Part shown: piece after piece, positions 1 through 7,241 of the stretch
How positions within the stretch are numbered: the stretch's first letter is position 1
How the letters are laid out: the number at the start of each line of letters is the position of its first letter
Assembly (NCBI GenBank): GCA_002773835.1
Contig: PFAC01000019.1
Coordinates: 1 to 34,824, forward strand
Length of the DNA stretch: 34,824 nucleotides
Direction of reading: 5' to 3'
From: Chlamydiae bacterium CG10_big_fil_rev_8_21_14_0_10_35_9
GTDB taxonomy: Bacteria; Chlamydiota; Chlamydiia; Chlamydiales; SM23-39
Notes under the pieces: generated by a model
Seen by the model: only the letters and a program-made list of their open reading frames with translations
What the model was told of the DNA's origin: nothing
The model's database searches: none
Translations under genes and position numbers: made by a program

Positions 1-66
1 TACAATATTAGAGAATACATCTTTGGGAAGACTTAGACACCGCGTATAATGTAGGGAACTAACCAT
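1..66 (-). CDS. F-box family protein, 5' end only (cut by window edge)
   Basis: Reading leftward from the ATG at 66-64 gives 22 codons without a stop, running off the left edge. The peptide starts MVSSLHYTRCLSLPKDVF and resembles the start of an F-box (SLP-x-D/N-hydrophobic pattern). The same start is found in the decayed copy at 2572 (MVSSLHYAQLSSFPEDVF), and the DNA on both sides of the ATG is repeated there. It is therefore the next member of the minus-strand F-box/LRR array, downstream of the intact gene at 186-2144. Whether the rest of the gene is intact cannot be seen. Confidence 0.6.
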   Translation of the reverse strand, partial: MVSSLHYTRCLSLPKDVFSNIV

Positions 67-81
67 GATTGACCTTTCGTA

Positions 82-120
82 TTTTAAAGGGCAAAAGCAA
101 TATAGTAACTGCCCTTAAAA
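82..120. promoter_or_regulatory. Conserved hairpin in leader of F-box gene (copy 1)
   Basis: AAGGGCA (87-93) pairs with TGCCCTT (110-116), and the flanking A/T bases extend the stem. The loop is 16 bases. It lies about 20-55 bases upstream of the partial F-box ATG at 66. The same element is at 2588-2626 upstream of the decayed copy, with one base changed in the loop. It could be an operator, a leader RNA structure, or a terminator of the gene upstream; the sequence alone does not decide. Confidence 0.5.
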
Positions 121-185
121 TTACGAGATTTACTCTCAATTATTTTTCTGTTTTTTGAAAAATTTTACAAAGCAAATTCAATGTT

Positions 186-2144
186 TTAGCCTTTAATTTT
201 TGGTACTAAACGCCAATTAAGATTTCGACCGTCTAAGTATAAATATTTTAGTTCGTTTTTTGGGGGAATGTAAGTAAGAGACACTCCCGTTATATTCGTA
301 TAGCGTAAATCAACATGCTTTAAATAAGCTGCTTTTGAAGAAAAAAACCTTCCAAGAAGAGACTCATCAAGCATTTTACACGACATTAGCAATAATTTTA
401 CCAACTGGTTTCTTGGGATTTGAATAAGCCCTTCTCCTGTTATATTTGTATCGGATAGATCGGCCTTTTTTAAATGAAATGCTTTTATGAATAACCATTT
501 TAGAAAATATTCATCAAGCTTTTTACACGATCCTAGCAATAGCTCTTCTAGTTGGTTTTTTTTCGAAATACAAGCCAGCCCTTCTCCTGTTATACTTGTA
601 TTAGATAAATCGACACTTCTTAAATGAGAAGCTTTTAAAGAGAAAAATTTTGCAAGAAAAGACTCGTCAAGCTCATGACATGATCGTAGTAAGATCTTTT
701 CTAGTTGGTTTTTTTTCGGAATACAAGCCAGCCCTTCTCCTGTTGTGTTGGTAAAGTCCAAATCAAGCATTCTTAAATGGGAGGCTTTTAAAGAGAAAAA
801 CTCTATAAGATAGATTTCTTCAACAAATTTACATGAAGTTAAATATAACTCTTCTAATTGACTTTCCGCTGAAATGTGAGTAAGCCCTTCTCCTGTTATG
901 CTTGTATTAAATAAATTGACTCTTCTTAAATGAGCTGCTTTCAAAGAAAAAAACCTTCCTATAAAGGTTTCATCAAGCTTTTTACACGATCCTAGCAATA
1001 GCTCTTCTAGTTGGTTTTTTTCTGGAATATAAGTCAATCCTTCCCCTGTTGTTTGGGTAAAGGACAAATCAAGTACTCTTAAATGGGAGGCTTTTAAAGA
1101 TAAAAACTCTATAAGATAGATTTCTTTAACAAATTTACATGAACCTAAATATAACTCTTCTAGTTGGTTTTTTTCTGGAATATAAGTCAATCCTTCCCCT
1201 TTTGTTTGGGTAAAGGACAAATCAAGTACTCTTAAATGGGAGGCTTTTAAAGATAAAAACTCTATAAGATAGATTTCTTTAACAAATTCACATGAACCTA
1301 AATATAACTCTTCTACTTGATTTTTCGCTGGAATTTGAGAGAACCCCTTCAAAGATGTGTATGTTCGAGACAAGTCCACTTTCTTTAGATGAGCTGCTTT
1401 TGAAAAAAAGATTTCTAATAAATTTTCATCAAGATTAGTACATGCATTTAAATGTAAACTTTCTAATTGATTGTTTTTTGGAAGGTGTGTCAACCCCTCT
1501 CCAGTTGTATTTGTATAAGATAAATCAACGGTTCTTAAGTTAATCGCCCTAGAAGAGAAAAATTCTATAAGGAATTCTTCATTAAGATTACAATCACTTA
1601 TGCAAAGGTCTTCTAATTTATTTTCTTTAGATACCTGAGTAAGCCACCTACCTGTTGTGTTAGAAGATAACAATGTTAAAGATGTTAAAGCAGGACATAA
1701 TGCAATAACTTGCACAACTTGAGCATCTGCAAAGTCACGATCATGACCACATAAAAAATTTAAACTTTTAATCATTGTCCTTTTATCCTCAGGAAGCTTT
1801 TCTAAAAAGGAAATCATGCTTGGTATATCCTTCTTAAATTTACACTCAATTACTTTAGAGAGAAACTCACCTATAATTTTAGAACTGAAACCTAGGACTT
1901 CGTTAAATTTTAAAGCAATTAAATGCTCTATCAATTGAGGGTGCTTTACTAAAAACAAGCTTCTTTCTTTCTCTGGCAGCCTTGCAATAGATTGCATAAG
2001 AGCTAACCGACATATTGGCATGCAAGAAGCTTTCCTCCATAATTTACTCACTTGACTTACAACTAATTGCTGTTCAGGAGCTAGAAAAGATATTGTCTTA
2101 CTCCAGATATTTGCAGGTAATGATAAATTGATAGAAGCTGTCAT
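186..2144 (-). CDS. F-box and leucine-rich-repeat protein, candidate secreted effector
   Basis: A 652-residue protein. Residues about 6-45 (SLPANIWSKTISFL, then VSQVSKLWRKAS) have the F-box pattern, the Skp1-binding domain of eukaryotic SCF ubiquitin ligases. From about residue 171 there are nine copies of a 51-residue unit, then a short cap. Each unit is two LRRs of the cysteine-containing type (NQLEELYLGSCK and HLRVLDLSFTQTTGEGL). No signal peptide or membrane segment is seen. F-box/LRR proteins are a known expanded group in amoeba-symbiont chlamydiae, where they are thought to be secreted and act on host ubiquitination; secretion here is inference. The gene lies between a decayed paralogue and a second partial paralogue on the same strand. 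Its own leader lacks the hairpin found before those two. Two adjacent units are almost identical at the DNA level. Confidence 0.85.
   Translation of the reverse strand: MTASINLSLPANIWSKTISFLAPEQQLVVSQVSKLWRKASCMPICRLALMQSIARLPEKERSLFLVKHPQLIEHLIALKFNEVLGFSSKIIGEFLSKVIECKFKKDIPSMISFLEKLPEDKRTMIKSLNFLCGHDRDFADAQVVQVIALCPALTSLTLLSSNTTGRWLTQVSKENKLEDLCISDCNLNEEFLIEFFSSRAINLRTVDLSYTNTTGEGLTHLPKNNQLESLHLNACTNLDENLLEIFFSKAAHLKKVDLSRTYTSLKGFSQIPAKNQVEELYLGSCEFVKEIYLIEFLSLKASHLRVLDLSFTQTKGEGLTYIPEKNQLEELYLGSCKFVKEIYLIEFLSLKASHLRVLDLSFTQTTGEGLTYIPEKNQLEELLLGSCKKLDETFIGRFFSLKAAHLRRVNLFNTSITGEGLTHISAESQLEELYLTSCKFVEEIYLIEFFSLKASHLRMLDLDFTNTTGEGLACIPKKNQLEKILLRSCHELDESFLAKFFSLKASHLRSVDLSNTSITGEGLACISKKNQLEELLLGSCKKLDEYFLKWLFIKAFHLKKADLSDTNITGEGLIQIPRNQLVKLLLMSCKMLDESLLGRFFSSKAAYLKHVDLRYTNITGVSLTYIPPKNELKYLYLDGRNLNWRLVPKIKG
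1021..1326 (-). repeat. Near-identical tandem LRR units (153-base period)
   Basis: Bases from 1021 and from 1174 repeat with a 153-base period (51 codons). By eye only about four bases differ across the unit, including TGTTG/TTTTG and TTTACAT/TTCACAT. They encode LRR units 3 and 4 of the F-box protein. Other units (for example 705-870) are clearly related but more diverged, so this pair is the newest duplication. Confidence 0.85.
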
Positions 2145-2201
2145 ATAATTTCCTTTTTAAAGTAGTAACTTTGTTTTTATAAAAAATCCCAAAAAATAAC
2201 T

Positions 2202-2572
2202 TTAACGCCTTATTCTTGATGTTCTTTTCCGAATACTTTTTAAGAATTGCTCATTAAGATTTATACAAATTGTTAAATCTAGGCTCTCTAACTGGTTTTC
2301 CGATCTAAGACCTTATTAAATTTTAGAGTGATTAAATGTTCTATTAATCGAGGGTGCTTGACTAAAAACAAGCTTCTTTCTTCCCCAGAAAACTTTACAA
2401 TAGATTGCATAAGGGCAAATTACCTTCCATGATCAGTTATAGAAATATGATGCCAAAGTTTGCTAATTTCACGAGTTTCTAGCTGCTGCTTTGCAGACAA
2501 AAATGCTACAATATTAGAGAAAACATCTTCGGGAAAACTTGAGAGCTGCGCATAATGTAGGGAACTAACCAT
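2202..2572 (-). pseudogene. Decayed F-box/LRR gene
   Basis: The ATG at 2572-2570 opens a frame with an F-box-like start (FPEDVFSNIVAFLSAKQQL, then ISKLWHH) that stops after about 50 codons (TAA). In another frame the sequence continues as FALMQSIVKFSGEERSLFLV and KHPRLIEHLITLKFNKV, matching LALMQSIARLPEKERSLFLV and KHPQLIEHLIALKFNEV of the intact neighbour. It then jumps, with a frame change, into an LRR-like piece (NQLESLDLTICINLNEQFL) that ends at a TAA at 2204-2202. At least one frameshift or stop and a large internal deletion separate it from a working gene. It ends about 60 bases before the intact gene starts. Confidence 0.8.
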
Positions 2573-2633
2573 GATGGACCAGTTATATTTTAAAGGGCAA
2601 AAACAATATAGTAACTGCCCTTAAAATTACGAG
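2507..2633 (-). repeat. Direct repeat copy 2: F-box gene start plus hairpin leader
   Basis: Partner of the repeat at 1-127, offset by exactly 2506 bases with no gaps. It covers the start of the decayed F-box gene and its upstream hairpin (2588-2626). The repeat ends at 2633, after which the two copies diverge. Confidence 0.85.
2588..2626. promoter_or_regulatory. Conserved hairpin in leader of F-box gene (copy 2)
   Basis: Inverted repeat TTTTAAAGGGCA (2588-2599) and TGCCCTTAAAA (2616-2626), the same as at 82-120. It lies 16-54 bases upstream of the ATG of the decayed F-box gene. That gene is broken, yet this element is still almost unchanged from the other copy. Confidence 0.5.
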
Positions 2634-2860
2634 TAAATTTTACTAGAATAGTCCATCAGAATTTTTCGGGTATAAAGCTTATTTTAAGGTTTTATAGTTA
2701 ACGTCCTATTCCGAGAAACTAGTTTTTTTCTAGGGAATTCTTTCCTCTAAAGCTCTCTTTGCCTAAAATCTTAAACCACTAACTATAAGATGATTACATA
2801 CTTATCTACCCTCAAAAGGTCGGAAATAAATTTATAATAAATAATGATTTTATCAAAATT

Positions 2861-2890
2861 TATACAATCTTAATTATTGTTTATTATAAT
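2861..2890 (+). promoter_or_regulatory. Candidate housekeeping-sigma promoter for the gene at 2922
   Basis: TATACA at 2861-2866 and a perfect TATAAT at 2885-2890, 18 bases apart, give a -35/-10 pair ending 31 bases before the ATG at 2922. The region is very AT-rich, so a chance match is possible. The rest of the gene-free stretch 2634-2921 shows nothing else that I recognise. Confidence 0.35.
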
Positions 2891-2921
2891 TTTACATGTT
2901 AATAATAAAAGGTAATTAACT

Positions 2922-3236
2922 ATGACTAACTCGATTTATCTAGCACCAGTTATAATTCCCCCATCGATAGCTACACAAAACACCCCGAACCCAACTAATG
3001 CGAAAGTATCAATTTTAAGCAAAATAATTGAAGAGATCGGAGACTTCTTTTCACAAGACCCAAAGATTATTACTTGCTCTGTTGCTTTTGCTGCCGGACT
3101 TGCAATTGCTGGCGCTTTTACCGGTGGGATAGGATCGATTTGTCTTTATGCTCTTGCAGGACTTGCTGGAATCATTCCTCCTGTTACAGTTCACGCTGCC
3201 CATCATTCTAACGAGTACCACGGATACCGCAACTAA
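2922..3236 (+). CDS. Small membrane protein of unknown function
   Basis: A 104-residue protein not recognised as a known family. The first ~48 residues are polar and proline/threonine-containing. Residues ~52-92 form a Gly/Ala-rich hydrophobic stretch that could make two closely spaced membrane helices (AFAAGLAIAGAFTGG, then CLYALAGLAGIIPP). The tail is short and histidine-rich. A closely spaced hydrophobic pair in a small protein recalls chlamydial inclusion membrane proteins, but this is only a shape match. AAAAGGTAA lies before the ATG as a possible ribosome binding site. The gene stands alone, with a candidate promoter at 2861-2890 and a clear terminator at 3259-3307. Confidence 0.65.
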   Translation: MTNSIYLAPVIIPPSIATQNTPNPTNAKVSILSKIIEEIGDFFSQDPKIITCSVAFAAGLAIAGAFTGGIGSICLYALAGLAGIIPPVTVHAAHHSNEYHGYRN

Positions 3237-3258
3237 AAAGTTTTCTACCTTTTAATAA

Positions 3259-3307
3259 GATAGGCAAAATTACATCACCCTGTTTAGGGTGATTTTTTTT
3301 TGCCTAT
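3259..3307 (+). terminator. Rho-independent terminator
   Basis: ATCACCCT and AGGGTGAT form a stem around a TTT-type loop (3274-3292), followed by a T run (3293-3300). An outer pair, ATAGGCAAAA and TTTTGCCTAT, encloses it and is also followed by T's, so termination is likely very efficient. It separates the small membrane protein gene from the T3SS operon. Confidence 0.85.
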
Positions 3308-3379
3308 TTTTTTTCAAAAAAAACACAGTGCAAAATAATTCTCTTGAGAAGATAATGTAAGTGGTAGACAAAAGAGATT

Positions 3380-3802
3380 ATGGAAACACCTAAACTCCAA
3401 GACTATATTCATACGCTTTACGATGAACTGGAAATGGATCCTAAGCCTACTGCCAATGAAAAGCTACAATATAAGCTTGTTATTGCAGATGACTTAGAGT
3501 TATTCATTCAAGAGTTTGATGATCATGCTTTTATAGAAGCAAATATTAAAGAGTGTCCTCAACAGAAAAGAGAGGAACTTTTTATGTACCTCATGGAAGC
3601 TAATTTACTTGGGCAAGGAACAGGAGAAAGTGCAATAGGACTAGATCAACAAGAGAAATTCTTGACACTCTCTTCTATATTGTCCTATGACACAAATTAC
3701 GCCGAATTCAAAAATGCTATTGAGGATTTCACCAACTACCTGTTTTACTGGAGGGAAGAAGTGGAAAAATTTGAAAAGAAAATAAACCAAGCGATATTGT
3801 AA
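3380..3802 (+). CDS. scc4: Type III secretion chaperone Scc4 (CT663-like)
   Basis: A 140-residue acidic protein directly upstream of cdsD, the place and size of CT663 (Scc4) in Chlamydia trachomatis. Scc4 pairs with Scc1 as a chaperone for the gatekeeper CopN and also binds RNA polymerase/sigma66. The sequence fits a class I (CesT-like) chaperone: a short helical start, a central stretch (YLMEANLLGQGTGESAIGLD) and a C-terminal helix (FKNAIEDFTNYLFYWREEVE). The identity rests mainly on position, size and fold-like pattern. The ATG has AAAAGAG just upstream, and the stop is 4 bases before cdsD, so this is probably the first gene of the operon. Confidence 0.75.
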   Translation: METPKLQDYIHTLYDELEMDPKPTANEKLQYKLVIADDLELFIQEFDDHAFIEANIKECPQQKREELFMYLMEANLLGQGTGESAIGLDQQEKFLTLSSILSYDTNYAEFKNAIEDFTNYLFYWREEVEKFEKKINQAIL

Positions 3803-3806
3803 AAAA

Positions 3807-5633
3807 ATGGCAGCACACTTTATTGCAGAAGAAGGTCCACTACAGGGACTTGTTTTAGATTTTAAAGAAGGGAATCTTTGGATTATTGGAAGAGACCCCG
3901 ACCAGACAGATTATGTTTTAGAAGATGCTACTGTATCCCGCAAGCATGCTGAAATATCTCTTGGCGACGAAGGATTTTTTATAAAAAATCTAAGTCGTAT
4001 CAATCCCACCTTGATTAACGAAGAAGAATTTACAGGGAAAATCCTTTTAAAAGAGGGTGATAGAGTTCGCATAGGGCAAACACTCTTTCTTTTTTCTGAA
4101 GAAACATCTTTAGAAGAAAAAAAGACAGAGGAAAAAAAAAATGAAAGTGGCTATGACGACATTTTCAGTTCTTTAGAAGAACCTGAAGTTTCTTCTCATG
4201 AAGAAAATGAGCCTGATAACGAGTCTGAAGTAGAGCCTGAGGCGAGAAATGCCTATGATACGATCTTTGAAGAATCCGAAGAAGAAGTTCCTTTTCATTT
4301 AATTGGGGACACCCCCTTGCTTCTTAAAGTGATTTCAGGGCCTAATGCAGGTGCTGAGATTGGGTTGGAAAAAAACAAGACATATTTAATTGGTAAAGAT
4401 CCAAATAGTTGTGAAATCGTATTTCAAGATTTAAGCGTATCCAGAAACCACGCCAAACTAACAATTGACAGTGAAGGAATTATCACCATTGAAGATCTCC
4501 ATTCTAAAAATGGAACAAGGCTTAATGGTGTTCTCATTGAAGAACTAAAGCATGTAACCTCACAAGATCTCATCGCCTGCGGAACAACTACTTTTGTTAT
4601 TTTAGACAAGGAAGCCGCTCAAGAAACAATCTACTCTCCTGCCTATGCAGCTTTTGAAGAAGTTGAACCAGAGGAAGAAGTAGAGGAAGAGCCTGAAGAA
4701 GAGGAACTCCCCACTAATTGGAAAGAAAGCATCATACCCACAAAGTATATAGCCCTTGCTATTGGTGGCGTAGTTACTTTACTAATTGTTTTTTTAAGTT
4801 TTTTCTCTCTTTTTAAAAGTCAAAAAATGGAAGTCGTTACCAAAAAACCGGTAGAAAAAATTCATGAAGCTTTAAAAAAATACAATGACGTTGAGTTCTC
4901 TTATAACCCTGCCACCGGAAAGCTTTTTTTAACGGGACACGTACTTACTAAAGTTGATCAACAAGAGCTGCTTTATGACCTAAAGGCCCTCCCCTTTATC
5001 TACTCTGTAGAAGATAACATCATCATCGATGAGTATATTTGGAAAAATATCAATGATGTTTTAGTAGAAAATGCTGACTGGAAAGGAATTAATGTCTATG
5101 CTACAGAAGCAGGTCATTTTATCATTTCCGGATATCTTGCAACTAATGAAGAAAAAGATAATTTAGATGATTATTTAAATACCCACTTTCCTTTCTTAGA
5201 TAAGCTAGAAAACAAAGTGTATGTTGAGCAAAATTTAACTATGCAAGTACAAGCAGTTTTACAATCAAATGGATTGGATGGTATTTTATTTCAACTGAAC
5301 AATGGTGCTTTAACCTTATCTGGTTTTTTTAATGAAAAAGAAAAGCAAAAATATCAAGATGCTGTTTCACAATTAGAAGAGATACCAGGAATACGTTCCG
5401 TGCAAAATATAGCAGTAGCTTCCAACGAGTCTTCTGCCAGAATTAATTTAACCGCGAACTATCAAATAACAGGTTATGCAAAGTACGACAGTAATAATTA
5501 TAGCGTGGTAATTAATGGACAAATTCTAACTTTAGGTGATTCACTAGATGGCATGGACATTACATCCATCCAGAAAAATATGATTCTACTTGAAAAAGAT
5601 GGCCTAAAATATAAAATCGATTATAACCCGTAA
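3807..5633 (+). CDS. cdsD: T3SS inner-membrane ring protein CdsD (SctD) with two FHA domains
   Basis: SctD-family protein forming the outer part of the inner-membrane ring. FHA domain 1 spans about residues 10-95 with GRD at 28-30 and SRKH at 44-47. FHA domain 2 spans about 170-265 with SRNH at 212-215 and HSKNGTRLNG near 232. An acidic, low-complexity linker separates them and another precedes a single membrane helix at about 314-334 (YIALAIGGVVTLLIVFLSFF). The remaining ~270 residues, predicted periplasmic, contain BON-like ring-building repeats as in YscD/PrgH. Two FHA domains are typical of chlamydial CdsD, where phosphorylation by PknD has been reported in C. pneumoniae. At 608 residues it is much shorter than the ~830-residue C. 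trachomatis protein as I recall it. The kinase gene of the same operon is a natural partner. Confidence 0.92.
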   Translation: MAAHFIAEEGPLQGLVLDFKEGNLWIIGRDPDQTDYVLEDATVSRKHAEISLGDEGFFIKNLSRINPTLINEEEFTGKILLKEGDRVRIGQTLFLFSEETSLEEKKTEEKKNESGYDDIFSSLEEPEVSSHEENEPDNESEVEPEARNAYDTIFEESEEEVPFHLIGDTPLLLKVISGPNAGAEIGLEKNKTYLIGKDPNSCEIVFQDLSVSRNHAKLTIDSEGIITIEDLHSKNGTRLNGVLIEELKHVTSQDLIACGTTTFVILDKEAAQETIYSPAYAAFEEVEPEEEVEEEPEEEELPTNWKESIIPTKYIALAIGGVVTLLIVFLSFFSLFKSQKMEVVTKKPVEKIHEALKKYNDVEFSYNPATGKLFLTGHVLTKVDQQELLYDLKALPFIYSVEDNIIIDEYIWKNINDVLVENADWKGINVYATEAGHFIISGYLATNEEKDNLDDYLNTHFPFLDKLENKVYVEQNLTMQVQAVLQSNGLDGILFQLNNGALTLSGFFNEKEKQKYQDAVSQLEEIPGIRSVQNIAVASNESSARINLTANYQITGYAKYDSNNYSVVINGQILTLGDSLDGMDITSIQKNMILLEKDGLKYKIDYNP

Positions 5634-5646
5634 AAAAAAGGACAGC

Positions 5647-5880
5647 ATGTACGGATTAGAAAAAAAAGAACCTGAACAGTTTGCCTTTGACTTGGAAGAA
5701 GAAATCAAAAATGATTCCGACAAAGGGAAAAAATATATTGAAATCGCCGAAAAAAGAATTGAAGAGCTTAAAACAAAAATGCGATCAGGTCAGGGTGAAG
5801 AAGAGTTTGATAAACTAGGTAGCCTTCTTCACGGTTATACGGCCCTTCGAAAAGTATTAAATAAAATCGCCAAATCTTAA
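5647..5880 (+). CDS. cdsE: T3SS needle chaperone subunit CdsE
   Basis: A 77-residue, highly charged helical protein between cdsD and the needle gene, the position of CdsE. In C. pneumoniae/trachomatis and in the Yersinia equivalents (YscE/YscG), E and G hold the needle subunit in the cytoplasm before export. The sequence shows two amphipathic helices (KGKKYIEIAEKRIEELKTKM and EEFDKLGSLLHGYTALRKVL) with a short turn, as expected for an E-type chaperone. AAGGA lies 5 bases before the ATG. It starts 13 bases after cdsD. Identification is by position, size and helix pattern. Confidence 0.8.
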   Translation: MYGLEKKEPEQFAFDLEEEIKNDSDKGKKYIEIAEKRIEELKTKMRSGQGEEEFDKLGSLLHGYTALRKVLNKIAKS

Positions 5881-5899
5881 AACTTTAAAGGAGAAACTA

Positions 5900-6148
5900 A
5901 TGGCAAAACTCCCTGGAGTAACACTCTCATTTTCATCATTGATTAAAGCTTATGCAAAATTACAGTCAAGCTTGGTTCAACAAGTAAAAAAACTAGCATC
6001 CTCCATGAGTCAGGCAACTCCTGGTCAATTTTTGCTTGTGCAATTTCAAATGGCCCAAGTAACTCAGATTGGTGAGTCAATTTCTAACTTAATTTCTCAG
6101 GTTAATTCCGTTATTAATAATGCGGTACGTAACCAGAAAACCCAGTAA
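5900..6148 (+). CDS. cdsF: T3SS needle subunit CdsF
   Basis: An 82-residue needle subunit (SctF), the polymer of the extracellular needle. It is a helix-turn-helix: residues about 9-36, a turn near SQATPGQ, then a second amphipathic helix (QIGESISNLISQVNSVINNA). The SxxxPxxxLxxQ turn and the C-terminal pattern are typical of needle proteins. AAAGGAG, the strongest ribosome binding site in the operon, lies 6 bases before the ATG, matching the large number of subunits needed. It sits between its presumed chaperones cdsE and cdsG. Confidence 0.88.
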   Translation: MAKLPGVTLSFSSLIKAYAKLQSSLVQQVKKLASSMSQATPGQFLLVQFQMAQVTQIGESISNLISQVNSVINNAVRNQKTQ

Positions 6149-6159
6149 TCTGAGGGAGT

Positions 6160-6591
6160 ATGTCTTTTATTCAAGATTACAAAGAAGATTTTATATTGCT
6201 TTTAGAGTCTGGGTTTATAGCTGTTAATCAAGCAGATGAAGATGCTGCAAGAAAACTTTTTAAAGCAGCTGAACTATTAGATCCTAAAAGCACCCTGCCT
6301 AAAGTAGGCATAGGCTATCTACACTTACACAAACTCGAGCTTAAGCAAGCTGTAGAGCTTTTTGAAAGTGTTTTAAAAGAAGAGCCTGAAAATGAGATGG
6401 CTAAAACATTTCTAGGCTTGAGTTTAAGCTTTACTCCTAAAGGGGTAAACGAAGCCGAAAAGATTTTAGAATCAACTGCAAAATCCAGTGATTCACTTAT
6501 TAAGAATCTTTCTATTTCAGCTCTTGATTTTGTGGAAAAATTTATAAAAAAAACACCTACTCCTGTCGAAGGAATGAAAAAACAAAAATAA
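6160..6591 (+). CDS. cdsG: T3SS needle chaperone subunit CdsG (TPR-like)
   Basis: A 143-residue protein made of TPR-like helix pairs (SGFIAVNQADEDAARKLFKA, AVELFESVLKEEPENEMAKT). It occupies the CdsG position after the needle gene. CdsG/YscG is the TPR partner that, with the E subunit, caps the needle monomer's C-terminal helix in the cytoplasm. It starts 11 bases after cdsF with GAGGGAG upstream of the ATG, and ends 3 bases before the next gene. No membrane segment or signal is seen. Confidence 0.83.
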   Translation: MSFIQDYKEDFILLLESGFIAVNQADEDAARKLFKAAELLDPKSTLPKVGIGYLHLHKLELKQAVELFESVLKEEPENEMAKTFLGLSLSFTPKGVNEAEKILESTAKSSDSLIKNLSISALDFVEKFIKKTPTPVEGMKKQK

Positions 6592-6594
6592 TAT

Positions 6595-7239
6595 ATGGCA
6601 GAACAAACACCTCCCCCTACAGGTCCTGGTGGTCCTATTGAACCCACTGGGGAAAAACCAAAATTAACGCCGGATAAATCGCAATTTGACTCATATATGC
6701 AGCAAGCTCCTGGACAAACTCCTGGAGCAGCGCCGCAAGGTCCATCTGGAGTAAGTCCTATGGAACTTGCACAAGGAGGACTGCAAGGAGCTAATCAGCC
6801 AACATTAGACACTTTATTAGCCCAAGTAAATACTACTCATTCAAATTTCGAAAATGTCAAAAAGATGCTGCAAACGCCTAATCTTAGGTTTAAGCGGTCT
6901 CAAGAGCATCTTCTTAGAAATAAACTATCGGAAGCAAATACCCATTTAACGGCGGCTTCTAATAAAATGGGAGCTCAAGTTGCTACCCCCGTTAACATTC
7001 CTTCCGGAGCAAGCCCTGTTGAAAGATTTATAGGACTTGTCACAAATGGGGAAAATCAATTACATGAAGCTCAACAAGCTTTACTTGATTTAAAGGATAA
7101 CGAAGGCCAGCTTAATCCTGGCGATATGATGCTGGTACAAGTAAAACTGGCGCAGGCACAGCAAAATCTAGAATACGCTTCTATTTTGCTAAGTAAAACT
7201 ATTGATGTATTAAAACAGATGATTAACATCCAGTTATAA
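6595..7239 (+). CDS. CT668-like protein, probable T3SS inner-rod protein (SctI type)
   Basis: A 214-residue protein in the CT668 position between cdsG and cdsN. The first ~75 residues are Pro/Gly/Gln-rich and probably disordered. The middle is helical. The last ~35 residues (GDMMLVQVKLAQAQQNLEYA, ending in KQMINIQL) have the look of an SctI inner-rod C-terminus: LVQ-x3-AQ followed by an amphipathic helix to the last residue. The neighbouring needle protein has a similar stretch (GQFLLVQFQMAQ). Inner-rod and needle proteins are known to be related, so an inner-rod role is my inference; CT668 is often listed as hypothetical. There is no clear ribosome binding site and it starts 3 bases after cdsG, which suggests translational coupling. 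Confidence 0.65.
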   Translation: MAEQTPPPTGPGGPIEPTGEKPKLTPDKSQFDSYMQQAPGQTPGAAPQGPSGVSPMELAQGGLQGANQPTLDTLLAQVNTTHSNFENVKKMLQTPNLRFKRSQEHLLRNKLSEANTHLTAASNKMGAQVATPVNIPSGASPVERFIGLVTNGENQLHEAQQALLDLKDNEGQLNPGDMMLVQVKLAQAQQNLEYASILLSKTIDVLKQMINIQL

Positions 7240-7241
7240 TT

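Larger units (their letters stand above)
1..127 (-). repeat. Direct repeat copy 1: F-box gene start plus hairpin leader
   Basis: Positions 1-127 match 2507-2633 with no gaps, about 110 of 127 bases by hand alignment. The repeat covers the first 22 codons of an F-box gene and about 60 bases upstream. The non-coding half (82-127) differs at only one position, so it is better conserved than the coding half. It contains an inverted repeat (TTTTAAAGGGCA at 82-93, TGCCCTTAAAA at 110-120). Confidence 0.85.

Noticed and set aside
3328..3379. Promoter of the T3SS operon (GATAAT at 3351 and an inverted TTCTC/GAGAA at 3339-3350)
   Set aside because: No acceptable -35 at the right distance; the short inverted repeat is too weak to call.
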